From the NCBI GenBank assembly GCA_963765135.1, contig CAVXUX010000001.1, positions 1 through 64,000 of the forward strand: DNA of 64,000 bases. Reading direction: 5' to 3'. The translations under genes and the position numbers were made by a program. Below, piece after piece: positions 53,295-60,458 of the stretch. The notes under the pieces were generated by a model. It was given only the letters and a program-made list of their open reading frames with translations, searched no databases and was not told where the DNA came from. The DNA is from JACVRW01 sp963765135 (GTDB taxonomy: Bacteria > Actinomycetota > Thermoleophilia > Solirubrobacterales > Thermoleophilaceae). Each line of letters opens with the position of its first letter. Positions within the stretch are counted from its first letter, which is position 1.

Positions 53295-53768
53295 GTGACC
53301 CTCAAGCACCGGCTCGCGGATGCGAGTTACTGGGTCTACGACCGCATGCGCCACAAGGCCGCGTTCGACTCAGCCGCCCAGCCAGGCACGGCGCCCGATT
53401 TCGCCGGGTTACGCGAGCACAAGTACGCGCTGCTCGTGACGTTCCGAAGAGATGGGACCGCCGTGCCGACGCCCGTGTGGTTCGCCCTGCTCGACGACCG
53501 CCGCTTCGTCACGCACACCGAGGAGCGTACGGCCAAGGTCCGGCGCATCCGCCGGGATCCCCGGGCGCGTGTGTTTCCCTGTGACCCACGCGGCAAGCCG
53601 CTCGGTCCCGGAGTCGAGGCCACCGCCCGGATCCTTGAGACCGCAGAGGAGCGCCAGCAAGCGGAAGCGGGGCTCGACCGTCGCTACGGGCGCATGCGGC
53701 GCGCCTACGACAAGGTGATGGTCGACCAGGGCGACATGGTCTACGTCGAGCTCGCCCCGACCGTTTGA
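53295..53768 (+). CDS. PPOX-class F420-dependent oxidoreductase-type protein
   Basis: 157 residues, GTG start. The split-barrel flavin/F420-binding core is visible: FAGLREHKYALLVTFRRDGTAVPTPVWFALLDDRRFVTHTEERTAKVRRIRRDPRARVFPCD, followed by GPGVEATARILE. The Lys/Arg-rich KVRRIRRDPRAR stretch is typical of F420-binding members rather than FMN ones. Likely a small reductase or F420/flavin-binding protein. It overlaps the convergent enoyl-CoA hydratase gene by 28 bases. Confidence 0.7.
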   Translation: MTLKHRLADASYWVYDRMRHKAAFDSAAQPGTAPDFAGLREHKYALLVTFRRDGTAVPTPVWFALLDDRRFVTHTEERTAKVRRIRRDPRARVFPCDPRGKPLGPGVEATARILETAEERQQAEAGLDRRYGRMRRAYDKVMVDQGDMVYVELAPTV

Positions 53769-54565
53769 CTCAGGCCCGCGAACCGCGGCGGCCGGCCCTC
53801 AACGAACGAGGCCACGCCCTCCGCGAAGTCCGGGCGCCCGAACGATTCCGCCATCAGCCGGTTGGACTCCTCCAGCGCGCCAGCCGCGCCTCGCTCCATG
53901 TGCTCGTAGACCTGCTTCTTCATGATCGCCATCGAGGTGGGCGACGACCAAGTGGCCAGATTCGTGGCGTACTCGAGCGTCCGCTCCATCAGCTCCTCGG
54001 GCGCGTGCACGGCGTTGACGAGGCCCATGCCCGCCGCCTCCTCGGCGAGCAGCACCCGCCCCGAAAACAGCAGGTCCAGCGCGTGCGCGCTGCCGACCAG
54101 CCGGGGCAGCACCCACGAGATCCCGTGCTCGGCGATCAGCCCGCGGCGCGCGAACGCCGTCGTCAGCTTCGCCCCCGCCGCCGCGACTCGGATGTCGCAC
54201 ATCAGCGCCATCACCAACCCGAGCCCGGCGGCCGGCCCGTTCACCGCCGCGATCACCGGCTTCGGGATCGTCATCGGAAACGTCTGGGGGCGGTGGTCGC
54301 CGCGTGCGTCGTCCGCGGATCCCTCGTCCGAGCCGATCGCCTGCAGCGCCTCCATGTCCGCGCCGGCGCAGAAGCCGCGTCCGGCGCCGGTCACGACGAT
54401 CGCCTTCACCTCGGGGTCCGCCGCCGCCTCCTCCAGCAGATCGAAGTAGCGCACCTGCATCGCCGGGATCCAGGCGTTCAGGCGGTCGGGTCGGTTCAGA
54501 GTGAGGACGGCCACGCCGTCGCGCACCTGGCGCGTCACGACGTCCGTCGCAGGGGTGACGGTCAT
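53741..54565 (-). CDS. Enoyl-CoA hydratase/isomerase family protein
   Basis: 274 residues. RDGVAVLTLNRPDRLNAWIPAM, the oxyanion loop IVVTGAGRGFCAGADMEALQAI, and KPVIAAVNGPAAGLGLVMALMCDIRVAAAGAKLTTAFARRGLIAEHGISWVLPRLVG give a complete crotonase core. One catalytic Glu (AEHG) is present in the usual second position; the first is less clear. Hydratase, isomerase or racemase roles are open. It is 6 nt from a TAGCGT hexamer and divergent from a gene fragment at 54596. Confidence 0.82.
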   Translation of the reverse strand: MTVTPATDVVTRQVRDGVAVLTLNRPDRLNAWIPAMQVRYFDLLEEAAADPEVKAIVVTGAGRGFCAGADMEALQAIGSDEGSADDARGDHRPQTFPMTIPKPVIAAVNGPAAGLGLVMALMCDIRVAAAGAKLTTAFARRGLIAEHGISWVLPRLVGSAHALDLLFSGRVLLAEEAAGMGLVNAVHAPEELMERTLEYATNLATWSSPTSMAIMKKQVYEHMERGAAGALEESNRLMAESFGRPDFAEGVASFVEGRPPRFAGLSQTVGASST

Positions 54566-54571
54566 GTGCGC

Positions 54572-54589
54572 ACGCTAACGCGATAGCGT
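54572..54589. promoter_or_regulatory. Pair of divergent TAGCGT -10 hexamers
   Basis: TAGCGT on the minus strand (complement of 54572-54577) is 6 nt from the hydratase ATG 54565. TAGCGT on the plus strand (54584-54589) is 6 nt before GTG 54596. The two identical boxes are 6 bases apart. Confidence 0.45.
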
Positions 54590-54595
54590 CGCCCG

Positions 54596-54712
54596 GTGCT
54601 TCGCTTTCGTCAGGCCGTGATCGGGCCCGCGATCTCGACGCCGCCGTCGCCGAGCTCCGCGGCGCCCTGCCGCTGGGCGACCCCTACGCCGATCCCAACG
54701 TCGACTACTTCG
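54596..54712 (+). pseudogene. Fragment of a VOC (glyoxalase-like) gene
   Basis: GTG 54596 has a TAGCGT box 6 nt upstream. Allowing one missing G at about 54629 it reads LRFRQAVIGARDLDAAVAEL then RGALPLGDPYADPNVDYFG, the start of a VOC/glyoxalase-like protein (about 40 residues of a usual 150-280). It then ends abruptly where the 3' end of the convergent PolX-like gene begins. It is the remnant of a gene whose remainder was deleted or replaced, with its promoter still intact. Confidence 0.5.
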
Positions 54713-56318
54713 GGAGAACAATCCGCTCCAGCGGCTGCGTGTTGAGCACGTTCGCCGCCGTCGCCCAGCCACGCCGGGCCGTAGCCACCGACAAGGTCAT
54801 GTTGCGCAAGCCCTGCACCGAGTGCGCGTCAGTCGAGCACACGATCTGCACTCCGGCGGCGATCGCCTCGCGCACGTGCTCGCCGCTCAGGTCGAGCCGA
54901 GGCGCCAGGCCGTTGACCTCCAGGGCGACCTTCTCCTCAATCGCCACCTCGTAGACGCGGTCGAGGTCCAGCGCGTTCTCCGGCCGACGGTTGATCATCC
55001 GTCCCGTCGGGTGGCTCAGGCACCGCACGGACGGGTTGCGCAGCGCCTCCTCCACCCGCTTGGTCATCTCAGCCCGTGGCATCCGCTGCCCGCCGTGCAC
55101 GCTCGCCTGGACCCAGTCCAGCTCCGCCAGCACGTCGTCGGGAAGGTCCAGTCGCCCGTCGGGCAGGATGTCGCACTCGATCCCGCGCAGCACCCGAAAC
55201 GGCGCCAGCACCTCGTTGGCAGCGGCGATCTCCTCGGCTTGGCGGCGGACGTCGTCCGGCGTCAGCCCCGTGACGGCCCCGACCGCCGGCGTGTGGTCGC
55301 AGATCGCCAGGTACTCGTACCCCCGCTCGAGGGCGGCGCGGCCCATCTCCTCCACGCTCGCGCGGCCGTCCGACCAGGTCGTGTGGCAGTGCAGGTCACC
55401 GCGGATGTCGCCTGGCTCGACGAGCGCCGGCGGCTCCCCGCGAAACGGCTGCTCGCGCAACTCCGGCGGACACCAGGGGACGTCGAGCGCGCGGTAGACC
55501 GCCTCCTCGTCGACCGCGTCGGGCAGCGGCTCCAGCGCCGCGACGTAGGCCGGCGACCCGGTCGCTCGCACCAGGGCGGTCCCGAGCTTCTTCGCTTCGG
55601 CGACGACCAGCTCGACCGGCACGCCCTCGACCGTCACCCCCACCGCGCGACGCTCGTCCTGATCGACCATGGCCACGATCTGCGGCAGCTCGGCGAAGGC
55701 GGTCATCGCCGGCGCGGGATCCGCCGCCACGCAGACCACCGCCAGGTGCTCGCAGGAGTCGCGCCACCGGCGCACGTCGCCGGCCACCGCGCCGTCCAGC
55801 GCCGCCGCGATGCCACCGACCAGCTCCCAGGCGCTGTTGAGCAGGAGACCTCGCCTGGGTCGCGGCTCGTCCTCGCTGGCCAGCGCCTCGAGCAGCTGCG
55901 CCTCGATCTTCGGGCCGATCCCAGGCACGTCGCGCAGTCGGCCGGCGGCGGCGGCCTCGCGCAGCTCCGCGGCCGTGCGGACGCCCAACCCCCGCGCGAG
56001 CTGCACCGAGCGCTTGGCGCTCAGACCGAGGTAGCGGCCGAGGCCGACCAGGTCCGGCGCCAGCTCGCGCTCGAGCTCCGCCAGCTCGGCGATCTCGCCC
56101 GTCTCGACCAGCTCGCGCAGCCGCCCCTCGATACCCCGGCCGATGCCGCGCAGCTCCCGCACTCGGCCGGACCGGACCAGCTCCGCAACCGACGAAGGCG
56201 CACCGCGGATCGTCTCGGCGGCGCGGCGATAGGCACGGGCCGTGTAGGGATTCGCCTCGCCGAGCTCGAGCAGAGCGGCAAAAGCCTCGAGGCGGTCGGC
56301 GATCTGGCCGTTGTCCAC
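54705..56318 (-). CDS. PolX-like protein with degenerate polymerase site and intact PHP domain
   Basis: About 537 residues from GTG 56318. The helix-hairpin-helix N-terminal part has VRELRGIGRGIEGRLRELVETG and LRDVPGIGPKIEAQLLEAL. The palm region aligns as AGDVRRWRDSCEHLAVVCV where active PolX has AG(S/D)xRR...GDIDxLV, so the catalytic DxD is HxA, and the later Asp is Glu (VPVELVVAEAKK). The C-terminal PHP domain is complete: GDLHCHTTWSDGRAS, ICDHTPA, RGIECDIL, WVQASVHGG, CLSHPTGRMINR and VCSTDAHSVQ. It is best seen as a 3'-5' exonuclease or phosphoesterase that has lost polymerase activity. Divergent from the LVIVD gene. Confidence 0.75.
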   Translation of the reverse strand: MDNGQIADRLEAFAALLELGEANPYTARAYRRAAETIRGAPSSVAELVRSGRVRELRGIGRGIEGRLRELVETGEIAELAELERELAPDLVGLGRYLGLSAKRSVQLARGLGVRTAAELREAAAAGRLRDVPGIGPKIEAQLLEALASEDEPRPRRGLLLNSAWELVGGIAAALDGAVAGDVRRWRDSCEHLAVVCVAADPAPAMTAFAELPQIVAMVDQDERRAVGVTVEGVPVELVVAEAKKLGTALVRATGSPAYVAALEPLPDAVDEEAVYRALDVPWCPPELREQPFRGEPPALVEPGDIRGDLHCHTTWSDGRASVEEMGRAALERGYEYLAICDHTPAVGAVTGLTPDDVRRQAEEIAAANEVLAPFRVLRGIECDILPDGRLDLPDDVLAELDWVQASVHGGQRMPRAEMTKRVEEALRNPSVRCLSHPTGRMINRRPENALDLDRVYEVAIEEKVALEVNGLAPRLDLSGEHVREAIAAGVQIVCSTDAHSVQGLRNMTLSVATARRGWATAANVLNTQPLERIVLPK

Positions 56319-56367
56319 GACCGTAGTGTGGTTAATGAACCGCCCCTGAGGGGTAGAAAGCCTCTGC

Positions 56368-57729
56368 GTGGATCGGCGGGGGATCAGACGGTTCATGTCG
56401 TTGCTGGTGGTGACCGCGGGGGTCGCCGCCCTGAACGCGGCGCCGGCCGCGGCTCAGATGCTGCCCGGTGAGCCGCCGCTGGCGAACTCGAGCAACGTCC
56501 AGCTGCTCGGCCATATCCCGGGCAGCGCCGCCGGGATGACGTTCAAGGACCACTACGCCTTCGTCAGCGGCTGGGGCGGCATCACCGTGCTCGACATCGC
56601 GAAGGCCGATGCTCCCCGGCTCGTCGGCGCTCTGCCGTTGCCCCACTTCGAGAACGAGGACGTCGACCTGTGCGGGAACACGTTGCTCGTCGTCAACGAC
56701 CGTGTCGAGGCCGACCTCGGCTCGCTCATGTACGTGGTCAACATCGCCAACCCGGCAACGCCGCTGTTGAGCGCGGTCCTGCCGCTCGGGCTGACCGGCA
56801 GCGGCCGCGGCTCTGGCCACATCGCGAACTTCGTGAAGTCCGACTGCTCGCAGGCGTGGGTCGACGGCGGCGAGCTCGTCGAGGTCGTGGACCTCACCAT
56901 CCCCAGCGCGCCGAGGTCGCTCGGGAAGTTCGAATCGGCAGCGTCCCTGAGCGACGACTTCAAGGTCAGCCACGACACCGAGTTCGACAAGAGCACCGGC
57001 ACCGTCTGGAACGTCGGCGGCGGCGGAGCGGCCGGCTACAAGCTGACCGCCAACCCGCTCGCGCCCCAGCTGCTCGGCACCACCGGCACGGCCGGCCGCA
57101 ACCCCTCGCCCTACAACGACTTCATCCTCCACAACTCCCAGCGGCGCGGGAAGACGCTGCTGATCACCGAGGAGGACTACATCGATACGAGCGAGGTCCC
57201 GCCCGGCGGCTGCCGCGGTCAGGGCAAGTTCGAGACCTGGGACCTGTCGCAGCTGAGCAAGGGCGCGATCACGCCGCTCGGCACGTGGGAGACGGAGCTG
57301 AACGGGATGTTCACCAGCGGCGCCGTGGACTCGAAGGCGCCGGTGACCGTCAACTGCTCGTCGCACTGGTTCGACGCCAAGGGCGGCGTCGCGACGGTCG
57401 GCTGGTACGAACAGGGCGTGCGCTTCCTCGATTACCGCTCGCCGACGAACATCGTCCAGGTCGGCTACTACATCCCGACGAACGGGTCCACGTGGGCGTC
57501 CTACTGGTCGCCGACCGACCCGAAGGGCGAGGTCGTCTACACGGCCGACGCCTACCGCGGCGTGGACGTGCTGAGGATCAAGGACGGCGGCCTGACCGGC
57601 AAGAAGGTGAAGGCGCCGGTGCGCAACGAGTGGCTCGGGAGCCCAACCGCCGACGCCGCGTCGTTCACGCCGAGCCCCGAGTTCGGCTTCATGTGCCCGC
57701 TGCTGAAGGCTGACGTAGACCTGCCTTAG
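56368..57729 (+). CDS. Secreted LVIVD-repeat beta-propeller protein
   Basis: 453 residues with a signal peptide (FMSLLVVTAGVAALNAAPAAA). LVIVD-type blades recur: GHIPGSAAGMTFKDHYAFVSGWGGITVLDIAKADAPRLV, GSLMYVVNIANPATPLLSAVL, GELVEVVDLTIPSAPRSLG, and late VRFLDYRSPTNIVQVGYYIPT with VVYTADAYRGVDVLRIKDG. The conserved HDTEFDKSTGTVWNVGGGG and ETWDLSQL segments are shared with actinobacterial proteins of this group. A cell-surface propeller of unknown binding role. The frame is intact. Confidence 0.7.
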   Translation: MDRRGIRRFMSLLVVTAGVAALNAAPAAAQMLPGEPPLANSSNVQLLGHIPGSAAGMTFKDHYAFVSGWGGITVLDIAKADAPRLVGALPLPHFENEDVDLCGNTLLVVNDRVEADLGSLMYVVNIANPATPLLSAVLPLGLTGSGRGSGHIANFVKSDCSQAWVDGGELVEVVDLTIPSAPRSLGKFESAASLSDDFKVSHDTEFDKSTGTVWNVGGGGAAGYKLTANPLAPQLLGTTGTAGRNPSPYNDFILHNSQRRGKTLLITEEDYIDTSEVPPGGCRGQGKFETWDLSQLSKGAITPLGTWETELNGMFTSGAVDSKAPVTVNCSSHWFDAKGGVATVGWYEQGVRFLDYRSPTNIVQVGYYIPTNGSTWASYWSPTDPKGEVVYTADAYRGVDVLRIKDGGLTGKKVKAPVRNEWLGSPTADAASFTPSPEFGFMCPLLKADVDLP

Positions 57730-57748
57730 TGAGAGGATCGGCCCCGGT

Positions 57749-58642
57749 TTGGAGCTCGGGGTCCACTTGCCACTCATGGAGTTCGGCGACGAGGGGCAGT
57801 CGCTCGCGCGGCTGACGCGCGCAGTCGAAACCGCCAGGGATTGCGGCTTTGCCGCGATCTCCGCCAACGACCACTTCCTGTTCCAGGCGCCGTGGCTGGA
57901 CGGTCCCACGGCGCTTGCCGCGGTGCTCGACCGATCCGGCACCATGGACCTGGCGACGACGGTGTCGCTCGTCTCGCTGCGCGGCCCGGTGCCGCTGGCC
58001 AAGACGCTGGCGGCGCTGGATCTGCTGTCAGAGGGCCGGATCGTCGCCGGTGTCGGCCCCGGGTCGTCGGAGCGCGACTACGAGGCGGTCGGCGTGCCGT
58101 ACGAAGAGCGCTGGCAGCTCTTCGAGGAATCGGCGGCCAAGCTGCGCGAGCTGCTGCGCGACGACTCGCCCCTCTCACCCGCTCCGCGCCGGCAGATCCC
58201 GGTGTGGCTCGCGAGCTGGGGCTCGAAGGCCGGCCTGCGTCGCGTCGCACGTCTCGGCGACGGGTGGTTCGCCTCCGCCTACAACACAACCCCCGACGAT
58301 TTCAACGCCGCGCGGGAGTCGCTGTCCGAGGAGCTTCGCGCCCGCGGCAGGGATCCCGATCCGTTCCCCAACGCCCTGGTGACGATGTGGACCTGGATCA
58401 CCGAGGACGCTCGCGACGCGGACCGCGTGCTGCGCGACGTCCTGGCGCCGCTCCTCAAGCGAGATCCGGAAGCCTTGCGCGACCAGCTCTGCATCGGCCC
58501 GGCAGAGAGATGCGCGGAGCTGCTCTCGCGCTACGCCCAGGCCGGGTGCCAGCGCGTGCACCTCTGGCCGATCGGCGACGAGCCGCGGCAAATCGAGCTC
58601 GCGGCGGCGGCTTTGCTGCCAGGCGGTCGAAATCCGCCCTGA
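57749..58642 (+). CDS. LLM-class F420-dependent oxidoreductase
   Basis: 297 residues, TTG start 10 nt after a GAGAGGA ribosome-like site. The luciferase-like TIM barrel is evident: ELGVHLPLMEFGDEGQSLARLTRAVETARDCGFAAISANDHFLF, LATTVSLVSLRGPVPLAKTLAALDLLSEGRIVAGVGPGSSERDYEAVGVPYEERWQLFEE and IPVWLASWGSKAGLRRVARLGDGWFASAYNT. Likely an F420H2-dependent reductase or dehydrogenase. The convergent fasciclin gene ends 24 bases after it. Confidence 0.75.
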   Translation: MELGVHLPLMEFGDEGQSLARLTRAVETARDCGFAAISANDHFLFQAPWLDGPTALAAVLDRSGTMDLATTVSLVSLRGPVPLAKTLAALDLLSEGRIVAGVGPGSSERDYEAVGVPYEERWQLFEESAAKLRELLRDDSPLSPAPRRQIPVWLASWGSKAGLRRVARLGDGWFASAYNTTPDDFNAARESLSEELRARGRDPDPFPNALVTMWTWITEDARDADRVLRDVLAPLLKRDPEALRDQLCIGPAERCAELLSRYAQAGCQRVHLWPIGDEPRQIELAAAALLPGGRNPP

Positions 58643-58665
58643 GCGCAGCCGCCGCCGCTGCTCGG

Positions 58666-59175
58666 CTAGCGCGGGATCAGCACCTTGTTGATGATGTGGA
58701 TGACCCCGTTCGACGCGCCGACGTCGGCAGTGGTCACGCGGGCGCCGCCGACGAACACCTTGTCGTCGCGAACGCGGATCTTGACCCGCTGACCCTGGAG
58801 CGTCTTCACGGACTCACGCTTCACAACCTTGGCCGCGGTCAGCTTGCCCTTGGCGACGTGGTAGAGCAGGACCGAGCGCAGCTTCGCCTTGTCCTTGCCG
58901 AGCGCCTCCAGGGTCGCGTCCGGCACCTTGGCGAAGGCCGCGTCGGTCGGCGCGAACACGGTGAACGGGCCCTTGCCCTGCAGGGTGCCCGCGAGCCCCG
59001 CCTTCTTCAGCAGCGACGCGAGGGTCTTGAACTTCCCGGCCGCGACAGCGGTCTGGACGATGTTCTTCTCCGCGCCCGACGGGGCAACGTTCAGGTCGGT
59101 GCGGGCGCTCGCGGGCGCAGCCGCCACCGCCATGACGGCGGCGGAGACTAGGAGGATGTTGCGGATTCGTTGCAT
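58666..59175 (-). CDS. Secreted fasciclin (FAS1) domain protein
   Basis: 169 residues with a signal peptide (ILLVSAAVMAVAAAPASA). One FAS1 domain: NIVQTAVAAGKFKTLASLLKKAGLAGTLQGKGPFTVFAPTDAAFAKVP, LRSVLLYHVAKGKLTAAKVV and VRDDKVFVGGARVTTADVGASNGVIHIINKVLIPR, with the H1 (TVFAPTDAAF) and H2 boxes intact. Such proteins are secreted adhesion or matrix proteins. It lies 19 bases downstream of the DUF378 gene and shares its promoter. Confidence 0.85.
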   Translation of the reverse strand: MQRIRNILLVSAAVMAVAAAPASARTDLNVAPSGAEKNIVQTAVAAGKFKTLASLLKKAGLAGTLQGKGPFTVFAPTDAAFAKVPDATLEALGKDKAKLRSVLLYHVAKGKLTAAKVVKRESVKTLQGQRVKIRVRDDKVFVGGARVTTADVGASNGVIHIINKVLIPR

Positions 59176-59194
59176 CTTTCTTCAGGTTCCTTCC

Positions 59195-59437
59195 CTAGCG
59201 GGTGGCTGTGGCGGCGTGGTGGGCGCCCGTCGGCCGGCGCCTGGTGAGCAACGCGGCGGCGCAGTACACGGCCGCGATTCCCACGAGCCCGTAGACGATC
59301 CGGCTGGCCACGTTCGTGGTGCCGAAGTCCTCTCCGAAAACCCACGCCACGAGGTCGAACTCGGCGATCGCAACCAGGCCCCAGTTGAGTCCTCCGACGA
59401 TGACCAGGGCGTTGGCGGCGGCGGTTAGTCCCTTCAT
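59195..59437 (-). CDS. DUF378 small membrane protein
   Basis: 80 residues with two helices (ALVIVGGLNWGLVAIAEFDLVAWVF and SRIVYGLVGIAAVYCAAALL), the wording GGLNWGLV being characteristic of DUF378. The ribosome site AGGAGG (complement near 59446-59451) is 7-8 nt before the ATG and overlaps an array of 11-bp repeats. First gene of a two-gene unit with fasciclin. Function unknown. Confidence 0.8.
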   Translation of the reverse strand: MKGLTAAANALVIVGGLNWGLVAIAEFDLVAWVFGEDFGTTNVASRIVYGLVGIAAVYCAAALLTRRRPTGAHHAATATR

Positions 59438-59438
59438 T

Positions 59439-59466
59439 TGTACACCTCCTGTTCAGATACTGTTCA
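59439..59466. promoter_or_regulatory. CarH-type operator array 1 (three 11-bp direct repeats)
   Basis: TGTACA (59439-59444), TGTTCA (59450-59455) and TGTTCA (59461-59466) are spaced exactly 11 bases apart. They lie in the 5' leader of the DUF378 gene, over its ribosome site. Confidence 0.65.
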
Positions 59467-59472
59467 GGCGCC

Positions 59473-59501
59473 ACCGTAGCGATCCGCGAAGCCTCTGTCA
59501 A
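59473..59501 (-). promoter_or_regulatory. Predicted promoter of the DUF378-fasciclin unit
   Basis: On the minus strand TTGACA (complement of 59496-59501) and TACGGT (complement of 59473-59478) are 17 bases apart. The -35 is itself the first repeat of operator array 2. Confidence 0.55.
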
Positions 59502-59523
59502 GAGCTTGTCCAGATGCTGTACA
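59496..59523. promoter_or_regulatory. CarH-type operator array 2 (three 11-bp direct repeats)
   Basis: TGTCAA (59496-59501), TGTCCA (59507-59512) and TGTACA (59518-59523), again every 11 bases and in the same direction as array 1. It covers the -35 of the DUF378 promoter and the 5' end of the regulator gene. Confidence 0.65.
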
Positions 59524-59531
59524 GTCGCTCT

Positions 59532-60443
59532 GTGGTCAGCGAGGGCCTGTTGCGGGTCGGAGAGCTCAGTAAGCGCTCGGGCGTGAGCCCCGAGCTACTG
59601 CGTGCCTGGGAGCGTCGCTACGGGCTGCTTCGACCCACTCGTTCGGCGGGCGGGCTGCGCCTCTACTCGCCTGCCGATCTCGAGCGAGTCCGCCTGATGC
59701 AGCAGCACCTCGCCGCCGGCATGGCCGCCGCCGAGGCGGCCGCCCTCACGCTGCAGGACGCGGCCAGTGAGGAGTCGACGCGCGCCGAGCTGCGCCCCGC
59801 CGTCTTGCGCGGAGAGCTCGCCGAGGCGCTCGACCGATTCGACGAGGCGCGCGCCCAGGCAGTTCTCGATCGGGCGCTCGCCGCCGCGACGGTGGACACG
59901 CTGCTAACCGAGGTCGTCCTGCCCTACCTAGGGGATCTTGGAGACCGCTGGGAACGGGGCGACGTCTCGGTGGCGCAGGAGCACTTCGCGGCCAGCGTGC
60001 TGCGCGGACGCCTACTGGGCCTGGCCCGGGGATGGGGCCTCGGTATGGGCCCCGCCGCCGTGCTGGCCTGCCTGCCGGGCGAGCAACACGACCTCGGTCT
60101 GATCGCTTTCGGACTGGCCCTGCGCTCGCGCGGCTGGCGCGTCATCTACCTCGGCACCGATGCGCCGGTCGAGACGGTCGCCGAGACGAGCCGCGAGCTG
60201 GAGGCGAGCCTGGTGGTCCTGAGCGCAGTGACCAGCGAGCGCGTACAGCCGGTCCTCCCCCAGCTGCGTGAACTGGCCGAGCGCCAGACCCTCGCGCTGG
60301 GAGGCGCCGCCGCCAAGGATCACGCCCTGGAGGCGAACGGCGTGCTCGCCCTTGGCCCTGACCTGGCGGCCGAGGCCACGCGCGTCACGCACATCGTCGA
60401 GGAGGGACCGGACCTGCGGCCGGACGGCGGCAGGCCCGCGTAG
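59532..60443 (+). CDS. CarH/LitR-type MerR regulator with a B12-binding photoreceptor domain
   Basis: 303 residues from GTG 59532; an ATG at 59514 would put the start inside the operator repeats. The MerR HTH is LLRVGELSKRSGVSPELLRAWERRYGLLRPTRSAGGLRLYSPADLERVRLM. A helical bundle follows with the AdoCbl-capping motif W140-x9-E150-H151 (WERGDVSVAQEH), then the cobalamin domain with E-x-H-x-x-G (EQHDLG, His186) and later VLSAVTS and LALGGAAAKD. This is the full set for CarH: the AdoCbl-bound tetramer represses in the dark and light breaks it. Likely controls the divergent DUF378-fasciclin unit and itself. Confidence 0.85.
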   Translation: MVSEGLLRVGELSKRSGVSPELLRAWERRYGLLRPTRSAGGLRLYSPADLERVRLMQQHLAAGMAAAEAAALTLQDAASEESTRAELRPAVLRGELAEALDRFDEARAQAVLDRALAAATVDTLLTEVVLPYLGDLGDRWERGDVSVAQEHFAASVLRGRLLGLARGWGLGMGPAAVLACLPGEQHDLGLIAFGLALRSRGWRVIYLGTDAPVETVAETSRELEASLVVLSAVTSERVQPVLPQLRELAERQTLALGGAAAKDHALEANGVLALGPDLAAEATRVTHIVEEGPDLRPDGGRPA

Positions 60444-60458
60444 TCGGCGGCCCTACGC
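60438..60458. terminator. Hairpin spanning both convergent stop codons
   Basis: GCGTAG (60438-60443) and CTACGC (60453-60458) form a stem with a 9-base loop; the first arm holds the CarH-like gene's TAG and the second the MFS gene's stop. Possible bidirectional terminator, without a T-run. Confidence 0.35.
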
